Shown: positions 1 through 7,745 of the stretch, piece by piece
Layout of the letters: each line of letters opens with the position of its first letter
Numbering within the stretch: the stretch's first letter is position 1
Assembly (NCBI GenBank): GCA_963834965.1
Contig: CAWIEI010000031.1
Span: forward strand, 62,001 to 126,000
Direction of reading: 5' to 3'
Origin: Fodinibacter sp963834965
GTDB lineage: Bacteria; Actinomycetota; Actinomycetes; Actinomycetales; Dermatophilaceae
Length of the DNA stretch: 64,000 nucleotides
Notes under the pieces: model-generated
What the model was told of the DNA's origin: nothing
What the model saw: only the letters and a program-made list of their open reading frames with translations
Database searches by the model: none
Made by a program: the position numbers and the translations under genes

Positions 1-13
1 GACCTCCCCCGGG

Positions 14-60
14 CTACCGCTTGGTAGGTCGAGTGATCGGTGCAGCTACCAGGTGGTAGC
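14..60. promoter_or_regulatory. Two spaced palindromes of the form CTACC-N4-GGTAG
   Basis: The first palindrome is CTACC-GCTT-GGTAG (14-27), the second GCTACC-AGGT-GGTAGC (45-60). Their centres are 32 bp apart, about three helical turns, which suits a pair of operator sites for a dimeric repressor acting on a gene left of the window. The second also lies about 45 nt past the stop of the minus-strand GTPase gene and could act as a hairpin terminator, although no T-tract follows. A single GCTACC half site occurs at 97-102. The palindromes are seen directly; the role is inferred. Confidence 0.4.
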
Positions 61-105
61 TCGGGTCGAGTCGGGCTTGGCGCCTGCCGGGGACTGGCTA
101 CCGGG

Positions 106-1458
106 TCAGCGGTCGAGGGCCTTGGCCAAGGCGGCGGCCAGCCGGCCGGGCTCCTGCTCGCGCAGCTCGTAGCGCGCCCGGGTCAGCGGCACGTCGACGG
201 TGAGGACCCGGGTGATGTCGACCGGCGTCCCCGACACGATCGCGTCGATGGCGCCGGCATCCACCATGGCCCGGATCGTCGCCTCGAGGTCGCGGGTCTG
301 CGCCTCGCCGTACCCCATCGCGGGCAGGATGCCGCGCGCGTTCGGGTACTTCGCGTACGTCGCCGCGATCGAGCCCACCGCGAACGGAGTGGGGTCGACG
401 ATCTCGGCAGCGCCGGCATCCCGGGCGCCGACGACGCCGGCCCCGAAGCTCATCGAGCCGTGGGTGAGGGTGGGGCCGTCCTCGATGACGACCACGCGCC
501 TGCCGGCGGCCACGGAGCGGTCGTCGAGGGTGACCGGGCTGTCGCAGCGGAGCACGTCGGCGCGTGGGTTGAGCGACCGCGCCGACGCCTCCACTGCCGC
601 GATGTCCTCGGCCGCCGCCGAGTCGCACTTCGCGACGATCACCAGGTCGGCCATCCGCACGTTGGCCTCGCCGGGGTGGTAACCGGCTTCGTCACCGGGG
701 CGCAGCGGGTCGGCCAGCACGATGTGCAGGTCGGGCGCGTAGAACGGCAGGTCGTTGTTGCCGCCGTCCCACAGCACGACGTCGGCCTCGGTCTCGGCCT
801 CGCGCAGGATCTGCCCGTAGTCGACGCCTGCGTAGACCACGACCCCGGCCTCGATGTGCGGCTCGTACTCCTCGCGCTCCTCGATGGTGCACTGGTGCTT
901 CACGAGGTCCTCGACGGTCTCGAAGCGCTGGCAGGCCTGGGCGACCAGGTCGCCGTATGGCATCGGGTGACGCACGGCGACGACCCGCAGCCCCATGTCC
1001 TGCAGCAGGCGGGCGACGTAGCGGGTGGTCTGGCTCTTGCCGACCCCCGTGCGCACGGCGGTGACCGCCACGACCGGCCGGCGCGAGCGCAGCATCGTGC
1101 GACGGGTGCCGGGCACCACGAAGTCGGCCCCGGTGGCGATCACGCGCGACCCGAGGTGCATGACCTGGGCGTGCGAGAGGTCGGAGTAGGCGAGCACCAC
1201 CGTGTCGACCTGGTCGCGCTCGACGATCGACTCCAGCTCGCTCTCGTCGACGATCGGGATGCCGTGCGGGTACAGCGGGCCGGCCAGTTCGGGCGGGTAC
1301 GTGCGGCCGTCGATGTCGGGGATCTGGGTGGCCGTGAAGGCCACGACCTCGACACCCGGGTCCTCCCGGTACATCAGGTTGAAGTCGTGGAAGTCGCGAC
1401 CCGCAGCACCGAGGATGACGATGCGTTCGCGGGACTGCGCCGAGGTCGTTGAGCTCAT
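106..1458 (-). CDS. Predicted P-loop GTPase, cyclic 2,3-diphosphoglycerate synthetase-like (COG2403 type)
   Basis: This 450-residue protein opens with a Rossmann-like segment (IVILGAAGRDFHDF, residues 13-26). It has a P-loop-like motif AVRTGVGKSQTT near residues 134-145; the usual first Gly/Ala of Walker A is Val here. The architecture matches predicted GTPases related to archaeal cyclic 2,3-diphosphoglycerate synthetase, but in bacteria the substrate is not established. The ATG at 1458 is preceded by GGAGAG seven bases upstream, a good ribosome binding site. A TAGCAT -10-like box lies about 45 nt upstream. The gene stands alone on its strand with 82 bp to the next gene. Family assignment is confident; the reaction is unknown. 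Confidence 0.75.
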   Translation of the reverse strand: MSSTTSAQSRERIVILGAAGRDFHDFNLMYREDPGVEVVAFTATQIPDIDGRTYPPELAGPLYPHGIPIVDESELESIVERDQVDTVVLAYSDLSHAQVMHLGSRVIATGADFVVPGTRRTMLRSRRPVVAVTAVRTGVGKSQTTRYVARLLQDMGLRVVAVRHPMPYGDLVAQACQRFETVEDLVKHQCTIEEREEYEPHIEAGVVVYAGVDYGQILREAETEADVVLWDGGNNDLPFYAPDLHIVLADPLRPGDEAGYHPGEANVRMADLVIVAKCDSAAAEDIAAVEASARSLNPRADVLRCDSPVTLDDRSVAAGRRVVVIEDGPTLTHGSMSFGAGVVGARDAGAAEIVDPTPFAVGSIAATYAKYPNARGILPAMGYGEAQTRDLEATIRAMVDAGAIDAIVSGTPVDITRVLTVDVPLTRARYELREQEPGRLAAALAKALDR

Positions 1459-1540
1459 GGCGTCTCTCCGTCAGGGCTGGGTCGACCACGGAGTGCGGGA
1501 CCCGCCGCCCCGATGCTACGCCGGTGTCACAGAGTCGGAC

Positions 1541-2282
1541 TCAGGACGTGATGGGCGACGCACTCCCAGCCCTGGCATCCGCCCGCACGATCGCCGCGAA
1601 GCGCTCGGCCAGTGGCCGCCAGGCCGTGCGCAGCACCTCGCGCGCCTCGGTCACCTCGGCCAGCAGCGCCTCCTGGTCCGGCGTCAGGCCGTCGGGGGAG
1701 TCCCAGCGCAGCCACGCGCCGAAGACCTCCGGCGAGGTCTCGGGGTGGAACTGCACCCCCCAGGCGGCCGGCCCGAAGCGCAGGGCCTGTGGCCGACCAT
1801 CGGGAAGCGTCGCGAGCAACGTTGTGCCGGAAGGTACTTCGAGCACGACATCGTCGTTGTAGTGGATGGCAGGCAGCCCGTCGAGACCCGACAACAGCTC
1901 ATCGGATGCCGCGGCACCGGTCAGGCTGCACCGGCACCAGCCCGCTCGTGCGGCCCGAGGGGTTGCGACCCACCGTGCCGCCGAGCGCCACCGCGGCGAG
2001 CTGGTGGCCGAGGCACACGCCGAGGGTGGGCACCCCCAGGGCCACGGCGCCGGCGAGCAGCGCGCGGGTGGGGGCGAGCCACGGGGCGAGGTCGTCGTCG
2101 TTGGCCCCCATCGCGCCGCCGAGCACGACCAAGCCGTCGTGGGCGGCCGACCACGCAGAAGGCACGGGCTCGCCGAGGTCGCCGCGCACGACGTCGAGCT
2201 CGAGCCCGATCTCGGCCCACCACTCGCCGAGCCACGCCACGGGGGCGTCGGGCTCGTGCTGCACGACGAGCAGGCGCGCCAT
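1541..2282 (-). pseudogene. Class I glutamine amidotransferase gene interrupted by a frameshift
   Basis: The reading frame begins at ATG 2282 (MARLLVVQHEPD) and carries the nucleophile motif GVCLGHQ, but ends early at 1899. The missing second half lies in another frame from about 1928 down to 1541 (AAASDELLSGL, then GVQFHPETS with the catalytic His and Glu). Joined, the two halves make a normal GATase1 domain of about 245 residues. The break falls near 1919-1930 and needs a one-base change. No slippery heptamer is visible, so a mutation or a sequencing error is more likely than programmed frameshifting. The start shares one base (TGATG) with the stop of the upstream transporter gene, so it was the third gene of that operon. 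Confidence 0.75.
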
Positions 2283-3010
2283 CAGCCGAGCTGGGTGCCC
2301 ATGAGGGCACCGATGCCGTAGGTCACCGCCATCGCGAGCAGGCCACCGATGACGACCCGCACCGTGGCTCGCTTGGCGTCGGACCTGCCGAGCCGGGCGC
2401 TGACCAGCCCGGTGAAGGCCAGGGCGAGCACGACGGCCACCACGGTGACCGGGATGCGCCAGGCGGTCGGCGGCAGCACGATCGCGAAGAGCGGCAGCAG
2501 CGCGCCGATGGTGAACGCCGCCATCGACGCCCACGCCGCGTGCCACGGGTTGGTGTAGTTCTCCGGGTCGATGCGGAGCTCGACCTCGGCGTGCGCCGCG
2601 AGGGCGTCCTTGGCGGTGAGCTGCTGGGCCACCTCGAGGGCGAGGTCGGCGCTGAGCCCCTTGCCCCGGTAGATGCCGGCCAGCTCGGCCAGCTCGGCCT
2701 CGGGCTCCTCGTCGAGCTCGCGGATCTCCTTGGCGATCAGCGCCTTCTCGCTGTCGCGCTGGGTGCTGACCGACACGTACTCGCCGACGGCCATGCTCAT
2801 GGCGCCCGCGGCCAGCCCGGCCAGGCCGGCGGTGAGCACCGCACCCCGGTCGGTGGTGGCGGCCGCGACCCCGATGACCAGGCCGGCCGTCGAGACGATG
2901 CCGTCGTTGGCGCCCAGCACCCCGGCCCGCAGCCAGTTCAGCCGGCCGGCGACCGACCCGTCGTGGGCCTCGTGGTGCGAGGGGGCGGTGGTCACGGGGG
3001 AGTCAGCCAC
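2282..3010 (-). CDS. VIT1/CCC1-family iron/manganese transporter
   Basis: This membrane protein of about 242 residues belongs to the vacuolar iron transporter family. The N-terminal part has the family pattern LRAGVLGANDGIVSTAGL followed by small-residue-rich helices (GLAGLAAGAMSMAVGEYVSV). A cytoplasmic acidic segment (IRELDEEPEAELAEL) corresponds to the metal-binding domain, and three more hydrophobic helices follow. Members move Fe2+ or Mn2+ out of the cytoplasm. I chose GTG 3010; TTG 3016 is an alternative, and both overlap the end of the pterin dehydratase gene, suggesting translational coupling. The substrate metal cannot be read from the sequence. Confidence 0.85.
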   Translation of the reverse strand: MADSPVTTAPSHHEAHDGSVAGRLNWLRAGVLGANDGIVSTAGLVIGVAAATTDRGAVLTAGLAGLAAGAMSMAVGEYVSVSTQRDSEKALIAKEIRELDEEPEAELAELAGIYRGKGLSADLALEVAQQLTAKDALAAHAEVELRIDPENYTNPWHAAWASMAAFTIGALLPLFAIVLPPTAWRIPVTVVAVVLALAFTGLVSARLGRSDAKRATVRVVIGGLLAMAVTYGIGALMGTQLG

Positions 3011-3311
3011 CGACAATCGCCCCGTGGGCGCCGGCCGCGGCCGAGATGCGGTGCGCCAGCTCGATGTCGAGCTGGGTGAGCCCGCCCGCGTCGTGTGTCG
3101 TGAGCCGCCAGTGGGTCGTACGCCACCGGATGTCGATGTCGGGATGGTGGTTCATCTGCTCGGCCTCGTCGGCCACGGCGTCGACGATGCGGATGGCGGC
3201 CGGGAAGTCCGGCGCCTCCACCGTCGCCACGATGATGTCGCCCTCACGGCGCCACCCGTCCAGCCCGGCCAGCTGCGTGTCCACCTCGTCGTCACTCAGG
3301 AGTCGGCTCAT
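3003..3311 (-). CDS. phhB: Pterin-4a-carbinolamine dehydratase
   Basis: This 102-residue protein is the usual length for the family, which dehydrates 4a-hydroxytetrahydrobiopterin (EC 4.2.1.96). The signature is complete: EQMNHHPDIDIRW, then WRLTTHDAGGLTQLD. The ATG at 3311 (MSRLLSDDE) is preferred; another ATG lies three codons upstream. In bacteria without an obvious pterin-dependent hydroxylase nearby, such proteins may recycle pterins or have an accessory role, and no hydroxylase is seen here. It is the first gene of a three-gene unit with the VIT transporter and the broken amidotransferase. Confidence 0.9.
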   Translation of the reverse strand: MSRLLSDDEVDTQLAGLDGWRREGDIIVATVEAPDFPAAIRIVDAVADEAEQMNHHPDIDIRWRTTHWRLTTHDAGGLTQLDIELAHRISAAAGAHGAIVGG

Positions 3312-3350
3312 GCGTCCCATTGTGGTGCACCCGCCGGATGCCGTGTGCCG

Positions 3351-3372
3351 AGCGACCGCTGCGAGCGTCGCT
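3351..3372. terminator. Hairpin downstream of the peptide ABC operon
   Basis: An imperfect inverted repeat (AGCGACCGCT, loop GCG, AGCGTCGCT) gives a nine-pair stem with one bulged base. It lies about 45 nt past the stop of the last ATPase gene and just before the pterin dehydratase gene. No T-run follows, as is common for actinobacterial terminators. The pairing is seen; the function is inferred. Confidence 0.4.
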
Positions 3373-3417
3373 GCCGCCTCGCTCTGGCCCCACGGGGAGT
3401 CAGGAGCAGGGCTGCAC

Positions 3418-4575
3418 TCAGAGCATCTCGTTGACGGTCTCGGGCGCGGCGAACGGGTCGCCCTCGAGCCCGTCGTCGTCGGGCGTGACGAACTCCGGGG
3501 ACACGTCGTGCCGGGTGATCTCGCCGCGGTCGATGGCTTCGGCCCAGTGGCACGCCACCCGGTGGCCGTCGGGCACCCCGGGCAGGTCGACCACCCGCAG
3601 CTGCGGCCGCTCGTCTTCGCAGCGGGTCTCCTGGCGCCACGGGCACCGGGTGTGGAACCGGCATCCGGTCGGGGGGTGCGACGGCGAGGGCAGGTCACCG
3701 GTGAGCAGGATCTGCTGGCGGCTGTCCTCGACGAGCGGGTCGGGCACCGGCACGGCCGAGAGCAGGGCCCGGGTGTAGGGGTGCAGCGGCTGGGCGTAGA
3801 GGTCGTCGGCGGTGGCCTCCTCGACCATGCCGCCGAGGTACATCACGCCGATCCGGTCGCTGATGTGCCGCACCACGGCCAGGTCGTGGGCGATGACGAG
3901 GTAGGTGAGGTCGAACTCCTCCTGCAGCGCGTCGAGCAGGTTGATCACCTGCGCCTGCACCGACACGTCGAGGGCCGAGACCGGCTCGTCGGCGACGATC
4001 AGCTTGGGCTCCACCGACAGCGCCCGGGCGATGCCGATGCGCTGGCGCTGGCCACCCGAGAACTCGTGGGGGTACTTGGTCAGCGCCGCGGCGGGCAGGC
4101 CCACTGCCGACAGCAGCTCGCGCAGCCGCTTCTTGGTCGACGGCCCGTCGGTGTCGAGGCCGTGCGCCCGCATCCCCTCGGTGAGCAGCGACTCGACCGA
4201 CTGGCGCGGGTCGAGGCTGCTCATCGGGTCCTGGAAGACCATCTGGAACTCCTTGCGCCGCCGCCGGAGCTCCTTGCCCTTCAGGCTCGCGACGTCGGTG
4301 CCGTCGATGATGACGCTGCCCTCGGTCGGCGGCTCGAGGTTGAGGATCGCCTTGCCCAGGGTCGACTTGCCGCAGCCGGACTCGCCGACCAGGCCGTAGG
4401 TCTCGCCCCGGCGGATCTGCAGGTCGACGCCGTCGACCGCGTAGACGTAGCCGATGGTCTTGTCGAAGATGACGCCCCGCTTGATCGGGAAGTGCACCTT
4501 GACGCCGCGCACGTCGACGAGGACGTCGCGCTCCTCGGGGGCCGGACGGACGGTGGTGGTGGCGGTGTCGGTCAT
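3418..4575 (-). CDS. Peptide ABC transporter ATP-binding protein (DppF/OppF type)
   Basis: This 385-residue ATPase energises peptide import. It contains Walker A GESGCGKST, the Q-loop segment MVFQDPMSSLDP, signature FSGGQRQR, Walker B LIVADEP and switch histidine IAHD. The C-terminal oligopeptide-type extension carries a Cys pattern (GCRFHTRCPW, then RCEDERPQL) typical of Dpp/Opp ATPases that bind an Fe-S cluster or metal. It is the last gene of a five-gene operon and starts 4 bp after the stop of the other ATPase. Together with that partner it should form the heterodimeric nucleotide-binding pair. Peptide rather than nickel specificity is inferred from the family. Confidence 0.9.
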   Translation of the reverse strand: MTDTATTTVRPAPEERDVLVDVRGVKVHFPIKRGVIFDKTIGYVYAVDGVDLQIRRGETYGLVGESGCGKSTLGKAILNLEPPTEGSVIIDGTDVASLKGKELRRRRKEFQMVFQDPMSSLDPRQSVESLLTEGMRAHGLDTDGPSTKKRLRELLSAVGLPAAALTKYPHEFSGGQRQRIGIARALSVEPKLIVADEPVSALDVSVQAQVINLLDALQEEFDLTYLVIAHDLAVVRHISDRIGVMYLGGMVEEATADDLYAQPLHPYTRALLSAVPVPDPLVEDSRQQILLTGDLPSPSHPPTGCRFHTRCPWRQETRCEDERPQLRVVDLPGVPDGHRVACHWAEAIDRGEITRHDVSPEFVTPDDDGLEGDPFAAPETVNEML

Positions 4576-4579
4576 CGGG

Positions 4580-5590
4580 TCACCTCACGGGGTTGTGGCA
4601 GCGCAGGGCCCGGCGGGGGGTCTGTTCCAGCTCGGGGGTGGCACTCGTGCACACGTCGATCGGCTGCGAGCAGCGCGGCGCGAACGCACAGGCGTGGTCC
4701 CACGGCAGGTTGTCGGCCACGGACCCCGGGATGGGGGTGAGCCGCTCGCCGCGCGGTGCGTCGAGCCGGGGGATCGAGCCGAGCAGGCCGTTGGTGTAGG
4801 GGTGGCGCGGGTCGGCGAACAGCTCGTGGCGCTCGCCGCGCTCGACGATGCGGCCGGCATACAGCACGTTCACCTCGTCGCACAGGCCCGCGACCACCCC
4901 GAGGTCGTGGGTGATCATGACCAGGGCCGTGTTGGTCTCCTCCACGAGCTCCTTGAGCAGGGCGAGGATCTGCGCCTGGATCGTGACGTCGAGCGCGGTG
5001 GTCGGCTCGTCGGCGATGAGCAGCCGCGGGTTGCAGGCCAGGGCCATCGCGATCAGCGCGCGCTGGCGCATGCCGCCGCTCATCTGGTGCGGGTAGTCCT
5101 TGAGCCGTCGGTCGGGGTCGGGGATGCCGACCCGCTTGAGCAGGTCGCGCGCCACCGGCTGGGCGGCCTTGCGCGACATGCCGCGGTGCCGCTCGAGCAC
5201 CTCGGTGACCTGCAGCCCGACCGGGACCACCGGGTTCAGCGAGCTCAGCGGGTCCTGGAAGATCATCGCGATGTCGCGGCCACGCCGCTCGCGCATCGCC
5301 TTCTCGTCGAGCGCCAGCAGGTTGGTGCCCTCGAAGGTGGCCTCGCCCTCGACCCGGTTGCCGCGCTTGGGAAGCAGACCCATGATCGCCAGCGAGGTGA
5401 CCGACTTGCCGCAGCCGGACTCGCCGACGAGGCCGACGGTCTGGCCGGGGCGCACGTCGAAGCTGACGCCGTCGACGGCCTTGAACGGCTGCTCGCCCTG
5501 CCGCGTGAAGGTGACCCGCAGGTCGCGCACCGACAGCAGGGGCTCCTGCCCGGATGCCGTACTGGGGGGTGGTGTCGCCGTGGCGGTCAT
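4580..5590 (-). CDS. Peptide ABC transporter ATP-binding protein (DppD/OppD type)
   Basis: This 336-residue ATPase is the first of the nucleotide-binding pair. It shows Walker A GESGCGKSV, MIFQDPLSSLNP, signature MSGGMRQR, Walker B LLIADEPTTALD and switch histidine ITHD. The C-terminal part keeps the cysteines ACAFAPRCSQPIDVC and RCHNP characteristic of the DppD group. It follows the DppC-type permease by 7 bp and precedes its partner ATPase by 4 bp, so the operon order is binding protein, permease B, permease C, ATPase D, ATPase F. The signature has MRQR instead of the more frequent QRQR, which is normal in this subfamily. Confidence 0.9.
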   Translation of the reverse strand: MTATATPPPSTASGQEPLLSVRDLRVTFTRQGEQPFKAVDGVSFDVRPGQTVGLVGESGCGKSVTSLAIMGLLPKRGNRVEGEATFEGTNLLALDEKAMRERRGRDIAMIFQDPLSSLNPVVPVGLQVTEVLERHRGMSRKAAQPVARDLLKRVGIPDPDRRLKDYPHQMSGGMRQRALIAMALACNPRLLIADEPTTALDVTIQAQILALLKELVEETNTALVMITHDLGVVAGLCDEVNVLYAGRIVERGERHELFADPRHPYTNGLLGSIPRLDAPRGERLTPIPGSVADNLPWDHACAFAPRCSQPIDVCTSATPELEQTPRRALRCHNPVR

Positions 5591-5597
5591 CGGCGGG

Positions 5598-6626
5598 TCA
5601 CCTCCTGCTCTTGGGGTCGAGGGCCTCGCGCAGCGACTCGCCCATCAGGGTGAAGCCGAGCGCGACGAAGATGATGCACAGGGCCGGATAGATCGCCAGG
5701 TGCGGGTTGTCGTAGATGTACGCCTGCGAGCGGCCGAGCATCTGGCCCCACTCGGGGGCATCGTCGTTGGGGTTGCCCAGCCCGAGGAAGGACAGGGCGG
5801 CGGCATCGATGATCGAGGTCGCGAGCACGAGGGTGGCCTGCACGATGACCGGCCCGAGCGAGTTGGGCACCATGTGCCGGAAGATGACGGCGCTCGGCGT
5901 GACGCCGAGGGCCCGGGCGGCCAGCACGTGGTCGCTGGAGCGCTGCGCCAGCATCGAGCCGCGCAGCAGCCGGGCGAACACCGGCACCTGCACGACGGCG
6001 ATGGCGATGATCACCGTCCACTGGCTGGGCTGGCTGGCCAGCGCCGCGATCGACAGGGCGAGCAGCAGCGACGGGATCGAGAGCAGCACGTCGACGACTC
6101 GCATGACGAAGGCATCCACTGCCCCACCGAAGGCCCCGGCCAGGATGCCGAGCACGAGGCCGCCGAACAGGCCGAACACGGTGGCGAGCACGCCCACGAT
6201 CAGGGTCTGCTGGCTGCCCACGATCAGGCGCGAGAGGAAGTCGCGTCCCTTGTCGTCGGCGCCGAGCGGGAAGCCGGGTTCCGGGCCCGGAATCGGGTTC
6301 GACTGCGGGCGCACCTTGTCGAGCAGCAGCTGAGCGGCCGGGTCGTGTGGGGCGATCCACGGGGAGATGATCGCGAAGACGATGAAGACCAGCGTGATGG
6401 CCGCCCCCACGAGGAAGACCGGGTCACGGCGCAGCCGGCGCCAGGCGCTGGCGATGAGGGAGACACCGGGGGCCTCGTCGACGGTTCCGGCGTCGTCGAC
6501 GACAAGCACGCTGCCGGGGGCTGGTTCCCGGTCGCCCGCCCGCGGCCCGGCGCTGCTCGCCGCGAGGTCGTCGATCCGCTGCTTGCGGCGGTCCATCGGG
6601 TTGAGCGAGTTCAGCGGCCGGCTCAT
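5598..6626 (-). CDS. Peptide ABC transporter permease (DppC/OppC type)
   Basis: This inner-membrane permease has 342 residues. A cytoplasmic N-terminal tail of about 60 residues, rich in charged residues, precedes the first helix (FLVGAAITLVFIVFAI). The coupling loop that contacts the ATPases reads AARALGVTPSAVIFRHMVPN, the EAA-type motif of the family. About six membrane helices are visible. Its ATG overlaps the stop of the DppB-type gene by four bases (ATGA), so the two permease subunits are translationally coupled and probably made in equal amounts. Confidence 0.9.
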   Translation of the reverse strand: MSRPLNSLNPMDRRKQRIDDLAASSAGPRAGDREPAPGSVLVVDDAGTVDEAPGVSLIASAWRRLRRDPVFLVGAAITLVFIVFAIISPWIAPHDPAAQLLLDKVRPQSNPIPGPEPGFPLGADDKGRDFLSRLIVGSQQTLIVGVLATVFGLFGGLVLGILAGAFGGAVDAFVMRVVDVLLSIPSLLLALSIAALASQPSQWTVIIAIAVVQVPVFARLLRGSMLAQRSSDHVLAARALGVTPSAVIFRHMVPNSLGPVIVQATLVLATSIIDAAALSFLGLGNPNDDAPEWGQMLGRSQAYIYDNPHLAIYPALCIIFVALGFTLMGESLREALDPKSRR

Positions 6627-7633
6627 CGGGTGCGCACTCTCGGGTCGATGATGGCGTAGGAGATGTCGACGAGCAGGTTGACCACGACGTAGATCGCGGC
6701 CGCGGCGAGGATCAGCACCTGGAGCACCGCGTAGTCGCGGCCGTTGAAGGACTGATACAACGTCGATCCCAGCCCGCCGAAGTTGAAGACCGTCTCGGTG
6801 AGCACCGCGCCGGCGAGCAGGCCGCCGGTCTGCAGCCCGATCGTGGTGATGACCGGTAGCAGGGCGTTGCGCATGACGTGCCGCGCCCGGATGGTCTGGA
6901 TTGTCAGGCCCTTGCTCTCGGCGGTGCGCACGTAGTCCTCGTCGAGCACCTCGAGCACCGAAGCCCGACAGATCCGGAAGATCACGGCGAACGGGATGGT
7001 GGCCAGCACGATCGAGGGCAGCACCAGGTGGCGCAGGGCGTCGGCCGAGCAGTCGAACTCGCGGGTCATCAGCCCGTCGGCCACGAAGAAGCCGGTCACC
7101 CGCGTGCAGCCGAGCGCCTGGTCCTGGCGGCCGGACACGGGGAAGGTGTGGGTCTGGACGGCGAACCAGTACTTGACCAGGAACGCGAGGAAGAAGACGG
7201 GGACGGCCACGCCGATCAGCGACAGCACGATGGCGCCGTTGTCGAACGTGGAGCCGTGCCGCTTGGCGGCGAGGTAGCCCAGCGGGATCGCGAACACGAT
7301 GGCGATGGCCATCGCGCAGATGCTGAGCTCGATCGTCGCGGGTAGCCGCACCAGGAAGATGTGGAAGGCGTCCTGGCCGGGGAGCACCGCCGTGGAGACG
7401 CCGAACTCGCCGCGCGCCGCCCGCTGGAGGAACTTCAGGTACTGCACGTACACCGGCTGGTCGAGGCCGAAGGCCTCGGTGAGGGCGGCCCGGGTCGCCG
7501 GGGTGGCCCGCTCGCCGAGCAGCGCGGAGACGACGCCCCCTGGCAGCGCCCGCAGCCAGAAGAAGAGCAGGAGGGACAGTGCGAACACCACACCGATCAT
7601 CTGGAGCAGGCGTCGAATGATGAATCTCGCCAC
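6623..7633 (-). CDS. Peptide ABC transporter permease (DppB/OppB type)
   Basis: This 336-residue permease starts with the classic DppB opening ARFIIRRLLQMIGVVFALSL and ends with the conserved ISYAIIDPRVR. The EAA-type coupling loop is TAESKGLTIQTIRARHVMRN. An extracytoplasmic loop of about 50 residues between central helices contains two cysteines (GCTRVTGF and FDCSADALR), which could form a disulfide. It lies 112 bp after the binding-protein gene and is separated from it by a 16-bp perfect hairpin, implying lower expression than the binding protein. Confidence 0.9.
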   Translation of the reverse strand: MARFIIRRLLQMIGVVFALSLLLFFWLRALPGGVVSALLGERATPATRAALTEAFGLDQPVYVQYLKFLQRAARGEFGVSTAVLPGQDAFHIFLVRLPATIELSICAMAIAIVFAIPLGYLAAKRHGSTFDNGAIVLSLIGVAVPVFFLAFLVKYWFAVQTHTFPVSGRQDQALGCTRVTGFFVADGLMTREFDCSADALRHLVLPSIVLATIPFAVIFRICRASVLEVLDEDYVRTAESKGLTIQTIRARHVMRNALLPVITTIGLQTGGLLAGAVLTETVFNFGGLGSTLYQSFNGRDYAVLQVLILAAAAIYVVVNLLVDISYAIIDPRVRTR

Positions 7634-7660
7634 AGCGGGGCCCTTTCGTTCGCCGGAGAC

Positions 7661-7705
7661 GTCGGTGGCCGCCTCGGACCCTAATGGTTCGAGGCGGCCA
7701 CCGAC
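7661..7705. terminator. Perfect 16-bp intercistronic hairpin after the binding-protein gene
   Basis: GTCGGTGGCCGCCTCG (7661-7676) and its exact complement CGAGGCGGCCACCGAC (7690-7705) flank a 13-nt loop. The hairpin lies between the binding-protein stop and the permease start, with no T-tract on the minus strand. It could stop most transcripts or protect the 3' end of the binding-protein mRNA, giving excess binding protein over membrane subunits as in the malE-malF gap of enteric bacteria. The stem is seen; the role is inferred. Confidence 0.6.
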
Positions 7706-7745
7706 TACCGTGCTGCAGTCCGGTTCGGGGCCGCAGCCCCGGCGG

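Noticed and set aside
1918..1930. Programmed ribosomal frameshift in the amidotransferase gene.
   Set aside because: No slippery heptamer, stimulatory stem or internal Shine-Dalgarno sequence is visible at the break; a mutation or sequencing error is simpler.
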